Source: Paraglaciecola sp. (lineage in GTDB: Bacteria; Pseudomonadota; Gammaproteobacteria; Enterobacterales; Alteromonadaceae). Taken from it: a stretch of DNA of 64,000 nt. How positions within the stretch are numbered: the first letter of the stretch is position 1; every line of letters begins with the position of its first letter. The stretch is from the NCBI GenBank assembly GCA_009993955.1, contig JAACSL010000007.1, positions 1 through 64,000 on the forward strand, given 5' to 3'. Of this stretch, positions 54,715 through 63,315 are shown piece after piece. The translations under genes and the position numbers were made by a program. The notes below the pieces were generated by a model. That model did no database searches. It worked only from the letters and a program-made list of their open reading frames with translations, and had not been told where the DNA came from.

Positions 54715-55526
54715 GCTTTAATTTAATGCTGAAAAGACGTATGAAGCCAGTCGGCCTCATGCTGTTTGGTGTGTTAACTATATCAGCCGCTTGGGCTCAA
54801 TCAGAGAGTGCACAAGCTAGCGAGGAAAAAACCATAGTACAAATTGCGGTTGCCACTAACTTTAAACCGAGTTTAGAAAAATTATTACAACTTTATGTCG
54901 CGCGCCATCCACAAGAGCAACTCGTTTTGTCCTCTGCATCTAGCGGTGTGTTAACCAATCAAATTAAACATGGTGCACCATTTGAACTATTTCTGTCCGC
55001 TGACGCCGCGAGACCCAAGATGCTGGAGCAAGAAAATTTAATAAAACAAGGTTCAAGAGTTACCTACGCTCGAGGACAATTAGCTTTGTGGCGGCCCAAA
55101 GGCCAGAATATTAACGAACAATGGTTGCGGCAGTATTCGGGGCAGCTAGCGTTGGCTAATCCAACATTTGCTCCTTTTGGTGCGGCCGCCAAAGAGGTAT
55201 TGTTGCAACTGGACCTTGAGCAGAGCAATAAACTAACGATTATTACAGCCAATAACGTGGCACAAGTTCTACAAATGCTGTCATTAGGTGCTGTTGAAGT
55301 TGGTTTTGTGGCCTACAGTCAAGTGCAACAACAAGCAGAATCAGAGGTCTGGCTCGTTCCGCCTATATACTACAACGGTATCGATCAGCAGATGGTGTTG
55401 ATGGCAAAAGCCACGGCGCCAGCAGAAAGGTTTTATCATTTTTTACTCAGTGAAGAAGCGCAAACAAAGATCACCGAGATGGGTTATTTACCTAAAGTCG
55501 TGTTGTTAGAAAAAGCCAAAGGCTAG
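54708..55526 (+). CDS. modA: Molybdate-binding periplasmic protein ModA
   Basis: A 272-residue solute-binding protein with a signal peptide (GLMLFGVLTISAAWAQS) and the ModA pattern: IAVATNFKPSLEKLLQLY, LSSASSGVLTNQIKHGAPFELFLSADAARPKMLEQ, and YARGQLALWRP. It captures molybdate for the ABC importer. ATG 54708 overlaps the moaE stop; ATG 54726 and 54741 are also possible. Joining molybdate uptake to cofactor synthesis in one transcript puts both under the riboswitch. Confidence 0.93.
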   Translation: MVSFNLMLKRRMKPVGLMLFGVLTISAAWAQSESAQASEEKTIVQIAVATNFKPSLEKLLQLYVARHPQEQLVLSSASSGVLTNQIKHGAPFELFLSADAARPKMLEQENLIKQGSRVTYARGQLALWRPKGQNINEQWLRQYSGQLALANPTFAPFGAAAKEVLLQLDLEQSNKLTIITANNVAQVLQMLSLGAVEVGFVAYSQVQQQAESEVWLVPPIYYNGIDQQMVLMAKATAPAERFYHFLLSEEAQTKITEMGYLPKVVLLEKAKG

Positions 55527-55537
55527 AGGCAAGCAAC

Positions 55538-56200
55538 ATGGCAAACAGTGAAATTTGGTTAGCGCTTTGGCTGAGTGTTAAGTTGGCGGGGCTGACAACA
55601 GTTTGTCTTCTGGTGTTTGGCATTCCACTCGCTTGGTGGTTGAGTCAAACAAAGGCTCTCCTTAGGCCAGTGATTGAGTCGATTATTACCCTGCCATTAA
55701 TTCTGCCTCCTACGGTGTTAGGTTTTTACCTGCTGGTGCTATTTTCTCCTCAAAATATTGTGGGGGCGACATGGCTACGCTGGTTCGATCACAGCTTAGT
55801 TTTTTCATTTAGTGGTTTGTTAATTGGCTCGATTATTTATAGTCTGCCGTTTGTGGTGCAACCGATAAAAAATAGCTTTAGCAACATTACGCCAGAATTA
55901 CTTGATCTGACCGCGACCCTTGGTGCTAGCAGGTGGCAACGGTTTTACATGCTTATTTTACCGTTATCTAAGCCAGCGATAATCACAGGAGCAATTCTAG
56001 GTTTTGCCCATACACTCGGTGAGTTTGGTGTGGTTTTGCTAATTGGTGGAAATATTTCCGGTGAGACAAGAGTGTTGTCTATTGCGCTGTATGATCTTAT
56101 TGAGAGTATGCAAATTACCCAGGCAAATTGGGTAGCAGGGGGCTTGTTAAGTTTCTCTTTTATGGTGTTGTTGGTACTGAATTTGGTAAAAAAAAGCTAA
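55538..56200 (+). CDS. modB: Molybdate ABC transporter permease ModB
   Basis: A 220-residue permease with about five membrane segments: LPLILPPTVLGFYLLVLFSP and the EAA loop (LLDLTATLGASRWQRFYMLILPLSKPAI) that docks the ATPase. It pairs with ModA. No modC follows: the next gene is fur on the other strand. The ATPase must be supplied from elsewhere. The last codons overlap the fur terminator. Confidence 0.93.
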   Translation: MANSEIWLALWLSVKLAGLTTVCLLVFGIPLAWWLSQTKALLRPVIESIITLPLILPPTVLGFYLLVLFSPQNIVGATWLRWFDHSLVFSFSGLLIGSIIYSLPFVVQPIKNSFSNITPELLDLTATLGASRWQRFYMLILPLSKPAIITGAILGFAHTLGEFGVVLLIGGNISGETRVLSIALYDLIESMQITQANWVAGGLLSFSFMVLLVLNLVKKS

Positions 56201-56218
56201 CCCAAACTCAGGTTAGCT
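56187..56218 (-). terminator. Intrinsic terminator for fur
   Basis: AGCTAACC (56195-56202) and GGTTAGCT (56211-56218) form an 8-bp stem. On the minus strand eight T follow (56194-56187). It lies 43 bp after the fur stop and its T-run overlaps the end of modB, so it may also slow modB transcripts. Confidence 0.8.
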
Positions 56219-56260
56219 AACTTGGAGAAACGTGACTTTAGGTAATAAAACACTGCTTAC

Positions 56261-56680
56261 TTATTCACCTTCACACTCTGTTTTACAGGTGCCGTAAAGG
56301 TATAAACTGTGGTGTGTTAACGTCATATTGTGACGTTGGGCCACTTCTTCTTGACGCTTTTCGATAACATCATCTTCAAACTCAACAACTTTGCCACACT
56401 TAAGGCAAACTAAATGGTCGTGATGTTTCTTATGACTAATCTCAAAAACAGATTTACCCCCTTCAAAATGATGTCTATTTAAGATGCCAGCATCATCGAA
56501 TTGGTTGAGCACACGGTAAACAGTGGCCAAACCAATATCGTCACCGTGTTCAAGCAAAATTTTGTACACATCTTCTGCACTAATGTGCTGATTACTCGGC
56601 TCTTGCAGAATTTCCAAAATTTTTAAGCGCGGGAGGGTGATTTTTAAACCCGCTTTTTTGAGTTCTTTGTTTTGTTCCAT
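56261..56680 (-). CDS. fur: Ferric uptake regulator Fur
   Basis: A 139-residue Fur: KAGLKITLPRLKILEIL and the helix-turn-helix, GLATVYRVLNQFDDAGI, the metal site KKHHDHLVCLKCGKVVEF, and a second Cys pair near the end (CKTEC). It represses iron-uptake genes when loaded with Fe(II). Length and order are standard. No clear Fur box was found upstream, though the region is AT-rich. Confidence 0.96.
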   Translation of the reverse strand: MEQNKELKKAGLKITLPRLKILEILQEPSNQHISAEDVYKILLEHGDDIGLATVYRVLNQFDDAGILNRHHFEGGKSVFEISHKKHHDHLVCLKCGKVVEFEDDVIEKRQEEVAQRHNMTLTHHSLYLYGTCKTECEGE

Positions 56681-56909
56681 GAGCTTTTATTCTAATTAAC
56701 TGATTGAGCATTATAAGGGACTGACCGTGATTTGAAAGTAATACCCCAAAATTTTACGGCTCCAAGTGATGATGACAAGAGACGCTGCCGAGATTGCTTG
56801 TTTATCCAACTGTCAAACATGGAAAAACGCATTTTACGCGGTAGAAACTTGTTAATCATAGGTTAATTGCTTTAAATCAAGATAAGTTTGTCGATATGAT
56901 TTAACAAGT

Positions 56910-56944
56910 GACATATATTTACTGAACTAAATCACTGATATGTC
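56910..56944. promoter_or_regulatory. Inverted repeat upstream of the chemoreceptor gene
   Basis: GACATAT (56910-56916) and ATATGTC (56938-56944) face each other across 21 bases, 36 bp before the start codon. It may be an operator or overlap the promoter; arms are short, so this is weak. The remainder of 56681-56979 shows no other clear element. Confidence 0.3.
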
Positions 56945-56979
56945 GATAAAATCATTGTGAGAGTAAGGATTTTAGATAA

Positions 56980-58989
56980 ATGAATTTAACGGTTGTTCGA
57001 AAGATCATTTTAGGCTTTGCCATTATTTCAGCGATGCTATTGGTCACTAACGTTGTGTCTTATCTTGGTTTGGGTGATATCAGCCAGTCGGCACAATCTG
57101 TTGTGAATGAAAAAATGCCCGTACAAGAAAAAATGTTGCAGGTTGAAGTGGGTATGTTGTCGCTTGCTAAAGAATCTACACGAGGTTTTTTTATCGCAGA
57201 TCTCGACAGTTTACGTGAAAATCATGACAAGTTTTCTCAATTGGCCGCGGCGGTTGAGCAACAACTGGTAGAACTAGGTCAACTACTCGATACAGATAAT
57301 GCCGCATTTCTTGAGGGGCGGGAAAATGCCACAATCTACTTAGATAATTCGAAAAAGATGTACCTAAACCGCATTGAGCAGTTAAAAACCAGCAAGAAGG
57401 TACAAACCCTCGTAACTGAGATGATCGGTCATGCCGACGAGGCCAGTGCACTTCTCCAAGATTTATCATACATGGAAAGTAAAGCCGCCAATTTTGATCG
57501 TTTGGTCGGTACGGGTAACAATATTGACAATAAAATCACACCAATGATCAATGGCATTAAAGAATTCATTAAAATTTTGGATGCAAACACCAATACCACC
57601 GAAAGAGAAAATATCGAATTTTCTATTAGCAATGCCGATGTTGACGTGAACTACTTAAATCGTCTAGCGCAAGATATCAATACCGATGGTTTAGTGGATG
57701 AATTTAATAATCAATATCAACAATTTGTTCAAGGTTACGCAGGCAACGAAGGTTTGTTTGCCTTGCAGCAAACCCGTATCGACAAACATGCCGCTGCGCA
57801 ACAACAGCAGGACCTCGCTAATCAATCGTTAGAACAAGCAATTACCGCACTCGCCACCTTGTTCGAACAAGTCAATCAGTCAACCTTAGACGGTCAAAAT
57901 TACATTTTGAGTGTGGTACAAACCAATATCTGGCGCGGCGTTGCCATCATGGTCATGACCTTGGCGATGGTATTTGCGGTGGGTATGTGGGTAACACGTT
58001 CTATCGCTATTCCCTTAGCGCGTATCAATCGGAGTTTAAATGTACTCGGCAGTGGCGACTTAACCCATAAAGCGCGTGTGATTGGTGACGATGAATTTGC
58101 ACTATTAGCCACCAGTGTCAATCAACTGTCAGCGAGTCTGCATGGGGTGGTAGAGCAAATTCACGACAAAGAGAAGTTACTCAGTGATGCAGTACATTTT
58201 AGTGTGGATTTGGGTGAAAAGAATTTAAGCAAAGTCGCGCTACAGCGACAGCAAGTAATAGAAACCAGTGAACACACTAATGTGGTGCACGAAACGAGTT
58301 TGAGTAATTTACAACAGATTAATCAATCCACTGAACAAATGCAGATGGTAGCGAAGCAGAGTGAGTTAGTGGCACAGTTAGTGGCTAAGACCAAACACCA
58401 AGTGTTAGAACAAGCACAGCAATCCGCCGTGTCGTCTAAGATCATCCATCGTTTGGATGAAAACAGTAAGAATATTGTTAGCATCCTTGATGTTATTAAA
58501 AGTATTGCCGAGCAAACCAATTTGTTGGCTCTTAATGCCGCGATTGAAGCAGCAAGAGCAGGGGAGCAAGGACGAGGATTTGCCGTGGTTGCTGATGAAG
58601 TGCGTAATCTTGCGACAAAAACTCAGGCATCGACCGCTGAGATTGAAAACGTCATCAGTACCCTGCACAAAGATGCAGAGCAGGCGGTAAAAGCCATGGA
58701 GATAGACAGTGCACAATCAAACGAGAGTGTTGGCTTGATTGAAAAGGTAACCGATGAGGTCATGTCTATCACGCGAGTCATTGAACAACTATCGAGTATC
58801 AATAAAAAAATCGCGACAGATACTAATCTCCAAGACCAACTGTTAAACACCGTGGTGAACAATTTACAAACTATTGTTGATATTTCAGAACAAAGCGCTC
58901 AAAGCACCTCGGAATCTAATCACGCTATCGCGCAAATTAGCGTGCTTAATGAAGAATTAAAAGGGGTGGTAGCAAGCTTTAAATTGTAG
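56980..58989 (+). CDS. Methyl-accepting chemotaxis protein
   Basis: A 669-residue chemoreceptor. Membrane segments at about residues 8-28 and 312-334 enclose a large periplasmic helical domain of about 280 residues ([21 protein letters not shown]). A HAMP domain ([20 protein letters not shown]) and the signalling domain follow, with [20 protein letters not shown] and [25 protein letters not shown] precedes the ATG. It stands alone between fur and fldA. Ligand unknown. It differs from the transposon-borne receptor in size and sensor. Confidence 0.92.
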   Translation: MNLTVVRKIILGFAIISAMLLVTNVVSYLGLGDISQSAQSVVNEKMPVQEKMLQVEVGMLSLAKESTRGFFIADLDSLRENHDKFSQLAAAVEQQLVELGQLLDTDNAAFLEGRENATIYLDNSKKMYLNRIEQLKTSKKVQTLVTEMIGHADEASALLQDLSYMESKAANFDRLVGTGNNIDNKITPMINGIKEFIKILDANTNTTERENIEFSISNADVDVNYLNRLAQDINTDGLVDEFNNQYQQFVQGYAGNEGLFALQQTRIDKHAAAQQQQDLANQSLEQAITALATLFEQVNQSTLDGQNYILSVVQTNIWRGVAIMVMTLAMVFAVGMWVTRSIAIPLARINRSLNVLGSGDLTHKARVIGDDEFALLATSVNQLSASLHGVVEQIHDKEKLLSDAVHFSVDLGEKNLSKVALQRQQVIETSEHTNVVHETSLSNLQQINQSTEQMQMVAKQSELVAQLVAKTKHQVLEQAQQSAVSSKIIHRLDENSKNIVSILDVIKSIAEQTNLLALNAAIEAARAGEQGRGFAVVADEVRNLATKTQASTAEIENVISTLHKDAEQAVKAMEIDSAQSNESVGLIEKVTDEVMSITRVIEQLSSINKKIATDTNLQDQLLNTVVNNLQTIVDISEQSAQSTSESNHAIAQISVLNEELKGVVASFKL

Positions 58990-59035
58990 TTTTGATGCAC
59001 TTTGCTCATCGACTACGTCTACGTTTTTCTGCACC

Positions 59036-59063
59036 CAAAAAAAATGGAGTCATATGACTCCAT
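59036..59063 (-). terminator. Intrinsic terminator for fldA
   Basis: ATGGAGTCATATGACTCCAT (59044-59063) is a perfect 20-base palindrome; on the minus strand it is followed by a T-run (59043-59036). It lies between the converging chemoreceptor and flavodoxin genes. Confidence 0.8.
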
Positions 59064-59079
59064 CATTTAGATCATTGCT

Positions 59080-59604
59080 TTAGCTTAATTCAGCTAAACA
59101 CATCTCTTCGTAAATTTGTTTACACCAACCTTTAACCCGCTGTTCGGTGAGTTCAGGTTGACGGTCTTCGTCGATACCAAGCCCAACAAAATGATTCTCA
59201 TCGGCTAGGCCTTTAGAGGCTTCGAAGTCATAGGTGTCGGTAGGCCACTGACCAATCAGTATCGCGCCTCTGGCTTCAACGATGTCTCTCACCATACCCA
59301 TGGCATCAAGGAAGTACTCAGCATAATCCTCTTGATCGCCACAACCAAAAATGGCGACAAGTTTGTCAGTAAAGTCGATTTGCTCTAATTCAGGAAAGAA
59401 GTCATCCCAGTCACACTGAGCTTCACCGTAGTACCAAGTAGGAATGCCAAATAACAAGAGATCAAATTTTGCGATGTCTTCTTTGCTGCTTTTGGCAATA
59501 TCATGTACATCTATTAAATTTTTACCCAGTTCTTTTTGGATCATCTTAGCAATATGTTCTGTATTGCCTGTGTCGCTGCCGAAAAAAAGCCCCACACTTG
59601 CCAT
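59080..59604 (-). CDS. fldA: Flavodoxin FldA
   Basis: A 174-residue long-chain flavodoxin with the FMN phosphate loop FGSDTGNTEHIAKMI, LLFGIPTWYYGEAQCDWDDF (FMN-stacking Trp/Tyr) and FGCGDQEDYAEYF. It carries low-potential electrons, replacing ferredoxin when iron is scarce; proximity to fur is conserved in many gammaproteobacteria. The DUF2788 gene is 47 bp upstream on the same strand. Confidence 0.96.
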   Translation of the reverse strand: MASVGLFFGSDTGNTEHIAKMIQKELGKNLIDVHDIAKSSKEDIAKFDLLLFGIPTWYYGEAQCDWDDFFPELEQIDFTDKLVAIFGCGDQEDYAEYFLDAMGMVRDIVEARGAILIGQWPTDTYDFEASKGLADENHFVGLGIDEDRQPELTEQRVKGWCKQIYEEMCLAELS

Positions 59605-59651
59605 CGTTTACCTTACCTCAATTATGTATTTGTCAATTTAATCGTCGTGAT

Positions 59652-59861
59652 TTAATGCTCAATAATAAATTGCATTATACCTTTAAAAATGAATCCTGCC
59701 GCACCTAAAAACAATACAAAGTACACCACCACCTTACCTAACAATGGCACATTATTTTTTTTAAGTAGGTCATGCACCACGTAGGCCATTAATAAAAAAA
59801 GACCCGCCAGGGCTAGATTAAGCCCAATCGCTTCAATTTGTTCGTAGTGTTCACTCAGCAT
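59652..59861 (-). CDS. DUF2788 small membrane protein
   Basis: A 69-residue protein with two membrane segments (about 14-31 and 42-63: LALAGLFLLMAYVVHDLL, VVVYFVLFLGAAGFIFKGI). This is the DUF2788 pattern, commonly found beside fldA. No function is known. Confidence 0.88.
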   Translation of the reverse strand: MLSEHYEQIEAIGLNLALAGLFLLMAYVVHDLLKKNNVPLLGKVVVYFVLFLGAAGFIFKGIMQFIIEH

Positions 59862-59954
59862 AAGCCGCCCTTGGGCTAAAAAAACGTGCGCATACTAGCA
59901 TAGACAGTTCCTGATGAGAATTATTCAAAAGACAGTCCACTTCAATCAAGATAA

Positions 59955-60734
59955 CTACGCCGATTGGTTAATAAAAGATTCAATTAACTTGGCGCACACG
60001 GCGGGTTTTTGCGCATGTAGCCAATGGCCAGTATTTGCCACGACCTTAAGTGCTGCGTTTGAAAAGAGAGACTGTATGTAGTCTTTGTCGTCGCTATTTA
60101 CATAGTCTGACAATTCCCCTTTGATGAACAGGGTCGGCCCACTATAGGGGTGTTCGCTGGATATGGCTGCGGATAATCTCAAATAGTCGCGTTGTAATAA
60201 GGCTAAATTAAATCGCCAGCGCCAACCATCTGCGGATTTTTCCAGACTTTTCAGTAAAAACTGGCGGGTGCCAATGTCTTCAATAAATGCTGCCATAATG
60301 GCATCGGCAGCAGAACGGCTTGTTAGTGTTGCCAAATTGACGGCGGTTAAACCCGCCAATACTTGATCATGCCTAGGCTGATAACTAACGGGCGCCATGT
60401 CTAATACTACCAATCGTTTCACTAACACGGGGCGTTGTAGGGCAATTTGCATGGCGACTTTGCCCCCTAAAGAATGACCCACCAAATTGACTTCAGGGAT
60501 GTGTAAGTCGTTTAACAGCGCGATGATGAGATCAGCGTAGTGTTCGAAACTAAAACCTTCCGTCCACGTTGAACGACCATGATCGGGCAAATCAATGGCA
60601 ACAACATTAAACTCTTGCTCAAGGCAACGTCGCATTGCTGATAAGTTATCAGCATCGCCAAAAAGACCATGGATTAAGGCAATCCATGGTGCTTGTGGAT
60701 TAGCGTTATAACATTGGTAATGGAGTGTAGACAC
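59955..60734 (-). CDS. ybfF: Alpha/beta-hydrolase, YbfF-type esterase
   Basis: A 259-residue hydrolase: ALIHGLFGDADNLSAM (oxyanion loop), VVAIDLPDHGRS, nucleophile Ser in LVGHSLGGKVAMQIAL, and the His in VANTGHWLHAQKP. This is the YbfF family of short-chain acyl or thioester esterases, usually near fldA. Its physiological substrate is unknown. The start is 10 bp after the H-NS-like gene's stop, so the two may be cotranscribed. Confidence 0.9.
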   Translation of the reverse strand: MSTLHYQCYNANPQAPWIALIHGLFGDADNLSAMRRCLEQEFNVVAIDLPDHGRSTWTEGFSFEHYADLIIALLNDLHIPEVNLVGHSLGGKVAMQIALQRPVLVKRLVVLDMAPVSYQPRHDQVLAGLTAVNLATLTSRSAADAIMAAFIEDIGTRQFLLKSLEKSADGWRWRFNLALLQRDYLRLSAAISSEHPYSGPTLFIKGELSDYVNSDDKDYIQSLFSNAALKVVANTGHWLHAQKPAVCAKLIESFINQSA

Positions 60735-60744
60735 AGCCTACAAA

Positions 60745-61140
60745 TCAGATGGCAAAATTTTGTAAGGACTTTCCACTAGCAATGGCTTGCGCGTAAACTT
60801 TTGGCATTCTTCCAATACCCGTCCACAAATGCTCCTGACCTTGTGCGTCAGTTAATTTGTATTTAACTGGGCGTTTTTGTACAGGTTTATTGGTTTTGCT
60901 TGTGCCCTCGGGTTGTAAGTCTGATACTTCTAACCCGGCTTCGCGCATTTGCTGCAAAATACTTTCACGCTTTGCTTGTTTTTCAGCTTCAAACTGCTTT
61001 TGTTCAGCTTCTTTACTTTTACGTTGTTCAATAATATTACCCAATTTTTCTTGAACAGTTTCTAGTTCCGCAATACTAAGTTCTTTTACTGCACCCTGAA
61101 ATCTGCGCCCGTGTGTTAAGATTGCTAGAAAATCAGTCAT
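60745..61140 (-). CDS. H-NS family nucleoid protein
   Basis: A 131-residue protein with a helical oligomerisation half (SIAELETVQEKLGNIIEQRKSKEAEQ) and a C-terminal DNA-binding domain (YKLTDAQGQEHLWTGIGRMPKVY) matching H-NS, with a variant of the usual TWTGQGRTP motif (LWTGIGRMP). Basic linker RPVKYK precedes it. It likely silences AT-rich, often foreign, DNA; the window contains several such regions. Confidence 0.88.
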   Translation of the reverse strand: MTDFLAILTHGRRFQGAVKELSIAELETVQEKLGNIIEQRKSKEAEQKQFEAEKQAKRESILQQMREAGLEVSDLQPEGTSKTNKPVQKRPVKYKLTDAQGQEHLWTGIGRMPKVYAQAIASGKSLQNFAI

Positions 61141-61202
61141 AAGCCCTCGATAAATAAAAAAAGTGTCTAATTAAAATATAGAAAAGCCATATTTAGCGCA
61201 AT

Positions 61203-61230
61203 AAAAAAGCGAGAATAATCTCGCTTTTTT
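61203..61230. terminator. Bidirectional intrinsic terminator after ETF-QO
   Basis: AAAAAAGCGAGA (61203-61214) and TCTCGCTTTTTT (61219-61230) pair around ATAA, with A- and T-runs built in, so it works on both strands. It lies five bases after the ETF-QO stop on the minus strand, upstream of the H-NS-like gene. Confidence 0.88.
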
Positions 61231-61234
61231 AAAC

Positions 61235-62887
61235 TTACATATTTGGATAATTTGGACCACCACCACCTTCTGGTGCCGTCCAATTTATATTCTGACTGGG
61301 ATCTTTAATATCACAGGTTTTACAATGTACGCAGTTTTGGGCATTAATTTGAAATTGTTTTTCGCCTTGAGCGCTTTCAATGACTTCATAGACTCCAGCC
61401 GGGCAGTAACGCTGAGCGGGTTCATCAAATTTGACTAAATTTACCTGAATAGGAATGTTTGGGTCTTGCAGTTTTAAATGACAAGGTTGATCTTCTTCGT
61501 GATTAGTATTGGATAAAAATACTGAAGACAATTTATCAAAACTTAATTTTCCATCAGGTTTTGGATATTTGGGTATATCACATTGATCGGCTAATTTAAG
61601 TTGCGCATAATCCTCATTGCCATCTTGCAAGGTAACCAACATATTTCCTGCAAATATGTTTTGTTCCAAGGTATTGAACGCGCCTCCCCAAAACGTACCA
61701 AATTTATGAATGGCTGAGCCAAAGTTACGCGACGAAAATAACTCCTTGTATAACCAAGATTGTTTGAAATTCTCAGTATACACAGCAAGATCTTTACCTT
61801 GAGAGTGCTCATCAGCTTGTAACTCAGAAAATAGCGTCTGCGCCGCCAACATGCCTGATTTCATGGCGGTATGATTGCCTTTAATTTTGGCGAAGTTTAA
61901 GGTGCCTGCATCACAGCCAATTAATAAACCACCTGGAAAAGACATTTTGGGAAGAGAATTAAACCCACCCTTGGCAATGGCACGCGCGCCGTATGACACA
62001 CGTTTACCTCCCTCTAAGTATTGGCTAATCACGGGGTGATGTTTCAAACGTTGAAACTCATCAAAAGGACTCAAGTGTGGGTTGCTGTAATTGAGATCCA
62101 TGATCAAGCCCACAAAGACTTGGTTATTTTCAGCATGATAGAGGTATGAACCACCCGACGCATCACCCAAGGGCCAGCCCGCTGTGTGCACAACCAAACC
62201 TGGTTGATGTTTTTCAGGTGCGATATCCCAAATTTCTTTGAAGCCAATGCCATAGTGCTGAGGCGCTTTACCTTCATCTAAGGCAAAATGTTTGATCAGT
62301 TGTTTGCCAAGGTGGCCGCGACAACCTTCAGCAAAAATTGTATATTTCGCACGCAATTCCATGCCCGGCATAAACGAATCTTTCGCCTCTCCCTTGGCAT
62401 CGATGCCCATGTCTCCGGTAATCACTCCGGCCACGCTACCGTCATCATTTAAAATCAGCTCAGCTGCCGCGAAACCCGGGAAGATCTCCACACCAAGTTC
62501 TTCAGCTTGGCTGGCGAGCCAACGGCACATATTACCCATACTGGTAATGTAATTACCGCTATTGTGCATGGTTTTTGGTGTAATGAAATTGGGCAGTTTT
62601 GTCGCTTTATGCTCATCATTTAACAAATAAATATGGTCGTCTGTCACTGGGGTGGTGAGCGGGGCGCCGCGGTCTTGCCAATCGGGGAACAATTCGTTTA
62701 AGGCGGCGGGTTCAAACACTGCACCAGATAAGATATGTGCCCCAACTTCTGAGCCTTTTTCAACCACACACACCATCAACTCTTTGTCTGCGCTTCTTGC
62801 AAGCTGCATCAGATGACAAGCAGCAGAAAGCCCAGCAGGGCCAGCACCGACAATGACAACATCAAACTCCATCGATTCTCTTTCCAC
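61235..62887 (-). CDS. Electron transfer flavoprotein-ubiquinone oxidoreductase
   Basis: A 550-residue ETF-QO. N-terminal FAD loop VVIVGAGPAGLSAACHL, GSEVGAHILSGAVFEP, and the C-terminal [4Fe-4S] site NCVHCKTCDIKDPSQNINWT, ending PEGGGGPNYPNM. It passes electrons from reduced ETF to ubiquinone in the inner membrane, serving fatty-acid and amino-acid oxidation. GTG 62887 (MERES...) gives the N-terminus common in this family; ATG 62872 is possible. Divergent from etfB. Confidence 0.95.
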   Translation of the reverse strand: MERESMEFDVVIVGAGPAGLSAACHLMQLARSADKELMVCVVEKGSEVGAHILSGAVFEPAALNELFPDWQDRGAPLTTPVTDDHIYLLNDEHKATKLPNFITPKTMHNSGNYITSMGNMCRWLASQAEELGVEIFPGFAAAELILNDDGSVAGVITGDMGIDAKGEAKDSFMPGMELRAKYTIFAEGCRGHLGKQLIKHFALDEGKAPQHYGIGFKEIWDIAPEKHQPGLVVHTAGWPLGDASGGSYLYHAENNQVFVGLIMDLNYSNPHLSPFDEFQRLKHHPVISQYLEGGKRVSYGARAIAKGGFNSLPKMSFPGGLLIGCDAGTLNFAKIKGNHTAMKSGMLAAQTLFSELQADEHSQGKDLAVYTENFKQSWLYKELFSSRNFGSAIHKFGTFWGGAFNTLEQNIFAGNMLVTLQDGNEDYAQLKLADQCDIPKYPKPDGKLSFDKLSSVFLSNTNHEEDQPCHLKLQDPNIPIQVNLVKFDEPAQRYCPAGVYEVIESAQGEKQFQINAQNCVHCKTCDIKDPSQNINWTAPEGGGGPNYPNM

Positions 62888-63315
62888 TGCTATTTCCTCT
62901 TTTATATTTATCTATTAATTAAAAAAATACTGTTTTGCCTAGGGTTTACCAGCAATTCACCATGTTTTAAGCCGCTATTGGCGGCATAGTTTGGCAGTTA
63001 CGCCACCTTTAATGTCAATGGCTTACCAAGGTTGGGACAAGCAAGTATTGCGGTTAATAAAATTATATTTTTAGTAAAAACAATAACATAGTTAAAAATA
63101 TTCAGTGGTAATTGCGATCCACTCAGGCACATTTAAAGTAACTAAACACAGATATCATACTCGACCTTGTAGCGACTAAAAACGCACAATTTTGTTTACT
63201 GTGCTGAAAGTGTACGAAGTTGACGTTTAGGTAAACAAAACGTAAATTGTCGCCACCTTCAGGGCAGTCACCGCACTGCTTATTTAATAGTCATATAATC
63301 TCAAAAGAGGTAGCA
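62888..63315. promoter_or_regulatory. Divergent promoter region between ETF-QO and etfB
   Basis: 428 bases without a gene. A palindrome GTTTAGGTAAAC lies at 63225-63236, 80 bp before etfB, and a related TTTGTTTAC at 63191-63199. Regulators of fatty-acid oxidation such as PsrA or FadR often act on etf genes, but neither consensus is matched well enough to name one. The rest is AT-rich. Confidence 0.35.
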
